This document shows, piece after piece, positions 42,745-42,937 of a stretch of 42,937 bases of DNA. Position numbers and translations under genes: made by a program. Every line of letters begins with the position of its first letter. Position 1 is the stretch's first letter. Under the pieces are notes generated by a model, which saw only the letters and a program-made list of their open reading frames with translations, did not search any database and was not told the origin of the DNA. The DNA comes from CAZADA01 sp964483775 (GTDB lineage: Bacteria > Pseudomonadota > Alphaproteobacteria > Caulobacterales > Maricaulaceae): NCBI GenBank assembly GCA_964483775.1, contig CAZADA010000007.1:1-42937 (forward strand), in the 5' to 3' direction.

Positions 42745-42937
42745 CTAGGGCGCAGGCGTCGGTTCCGGCGCTGCGCCGACGTATTCGACGCTGACAAACG
42801 GGGCGAGCGGGAGGTCGGCGTACACCCAAGCAAAGGTCAACAATAGCCCCGTAATCAACATCCAGATCGAGTACGGCAACATCGTCGCGGTCAAACTGCC
42901 AAGGCCGTAACTGGGCACCCAGCGTTGGGCGAAGGTC
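42745..42937 (-). CDS. AbgT-family transporter, C-terminal fragment
   Basis: Only the last 63 residues are in the window. They read FAQRWVPSYGLGSLTATMLP and then YSIWMLITGLLLTFAWVYAD, followed by LPLAPF and a short Pro/Glu/Ala tail. The MLPYS...W...DLPL ending is the C-terminal membrane helix of AbgT transporters, first known from p-aminobenzoyl-glutamate uptake and later linked to sulfonamide export. The stop codon lies 102 bp before typA. The start is outside the window, so substrate and length cannot be judged. Confidence 0.75.
   Translation of the reverse strand, partial: TFAQRWVPSYGLGSLTATMLPYSIWMLITGLLLTFAWVYADLPLAPFVSVEYVGAAPEPTPAP

Noticed and set aside
1..42937. CRISPR arrays, insertion sequences, prophage genes, tRNA or rRNA
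   Set aside because: I found no regularly spaced repeats, no transposase or integrase motif, and no T-loop or rRNA-like sequence on either strand.

Overview
The window is GC-rich, densely coding DNA from an alphaproteobacterium, with no insertion sequence, prophage, CRISPR array, rRNA or tRNA that I can see. Three things point to the Caulobacterales/Maricaulales (stalked, dimorphic Caulobacter-like marine bacteria): a full-length PodJ-type polarity protein, a perfect CtrA box (TTAA-N7-TTAA) upstream of it, and a gene set of UrcA-family proteins, DUF4197, DUF3429, ATP-type PEP carboxykinase and Sel1-repeat lipoproteins. Genus cannot be fixed from this sequence.

Layout. Positions 1-4.8 kb hold a minus-strand beta-oxidation operon: a MerR regulator with a near-perfect 20-bp dyad upstream, an acyl-CoA dehydrogenase, a thiolase, and a hydratase/dehydrogenase cut by the left edge. 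At 5-8.2 kb is podJ. From 8.3 to 18.7 kb come DUF3429, the phosphoesterase PdeM, two acetyltransferases, an M13 peptidase, the Lhr-like helicase, a SnoaL-like lipoprotein, the ligase-associated exonuclease and an unknown lipoprotein. At 18.7-25.6 kb are pckA, a sensorless hybrid kinase with a degenerate ATP site, a Cys-rich Sel1 lipoprotein, a DUF4197 lipoprotein and an amidohydrolase-like protein. At 25.7-30.4 kb are a TauE/SafE permease, a coupled pair (an ABC exporter-like protein with a ruined ATPase domain plus a MobB-like P-loop protein) and a histone deacetylase-family enzyme. The most AT-rich and least gene-dense part, 30.4-32.3 kb, holds two UrcA paralogues flanking a 41-codon lipoprotein gene, with several perfect inverted repeats and a 582-bp gene-free stretch. 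The right end holds DUF393, an AbrB-family membrane protein, a renalase-like oxidoreductase, a response regulator, MscS, an ATP-dependent DNA ligase, pyrD, a small HTH protein, an unknown secreted protein, typA and the C-terminus of an AbgT transporter.

How genes work together. The left operon should form a complete fatty-acyl-CoA degradation spiral under one regulator. PdeM, helicase, exonuclease and ligase are the four partners of the ligase-associated DNA repair set; they are usually neighbours, but here they are spread over about 30 kb on both strands. The best candidates for something not yet described are the P-loop/pseudo-ABC pair (26.4-29.2 kb), the UrcA/mini-lipoprotein locus with its structured intergenic DNA (30.4-32.3 kb), and the hybrid kinase with a degenerate ATP-binding site (20.8-21.9 kb).
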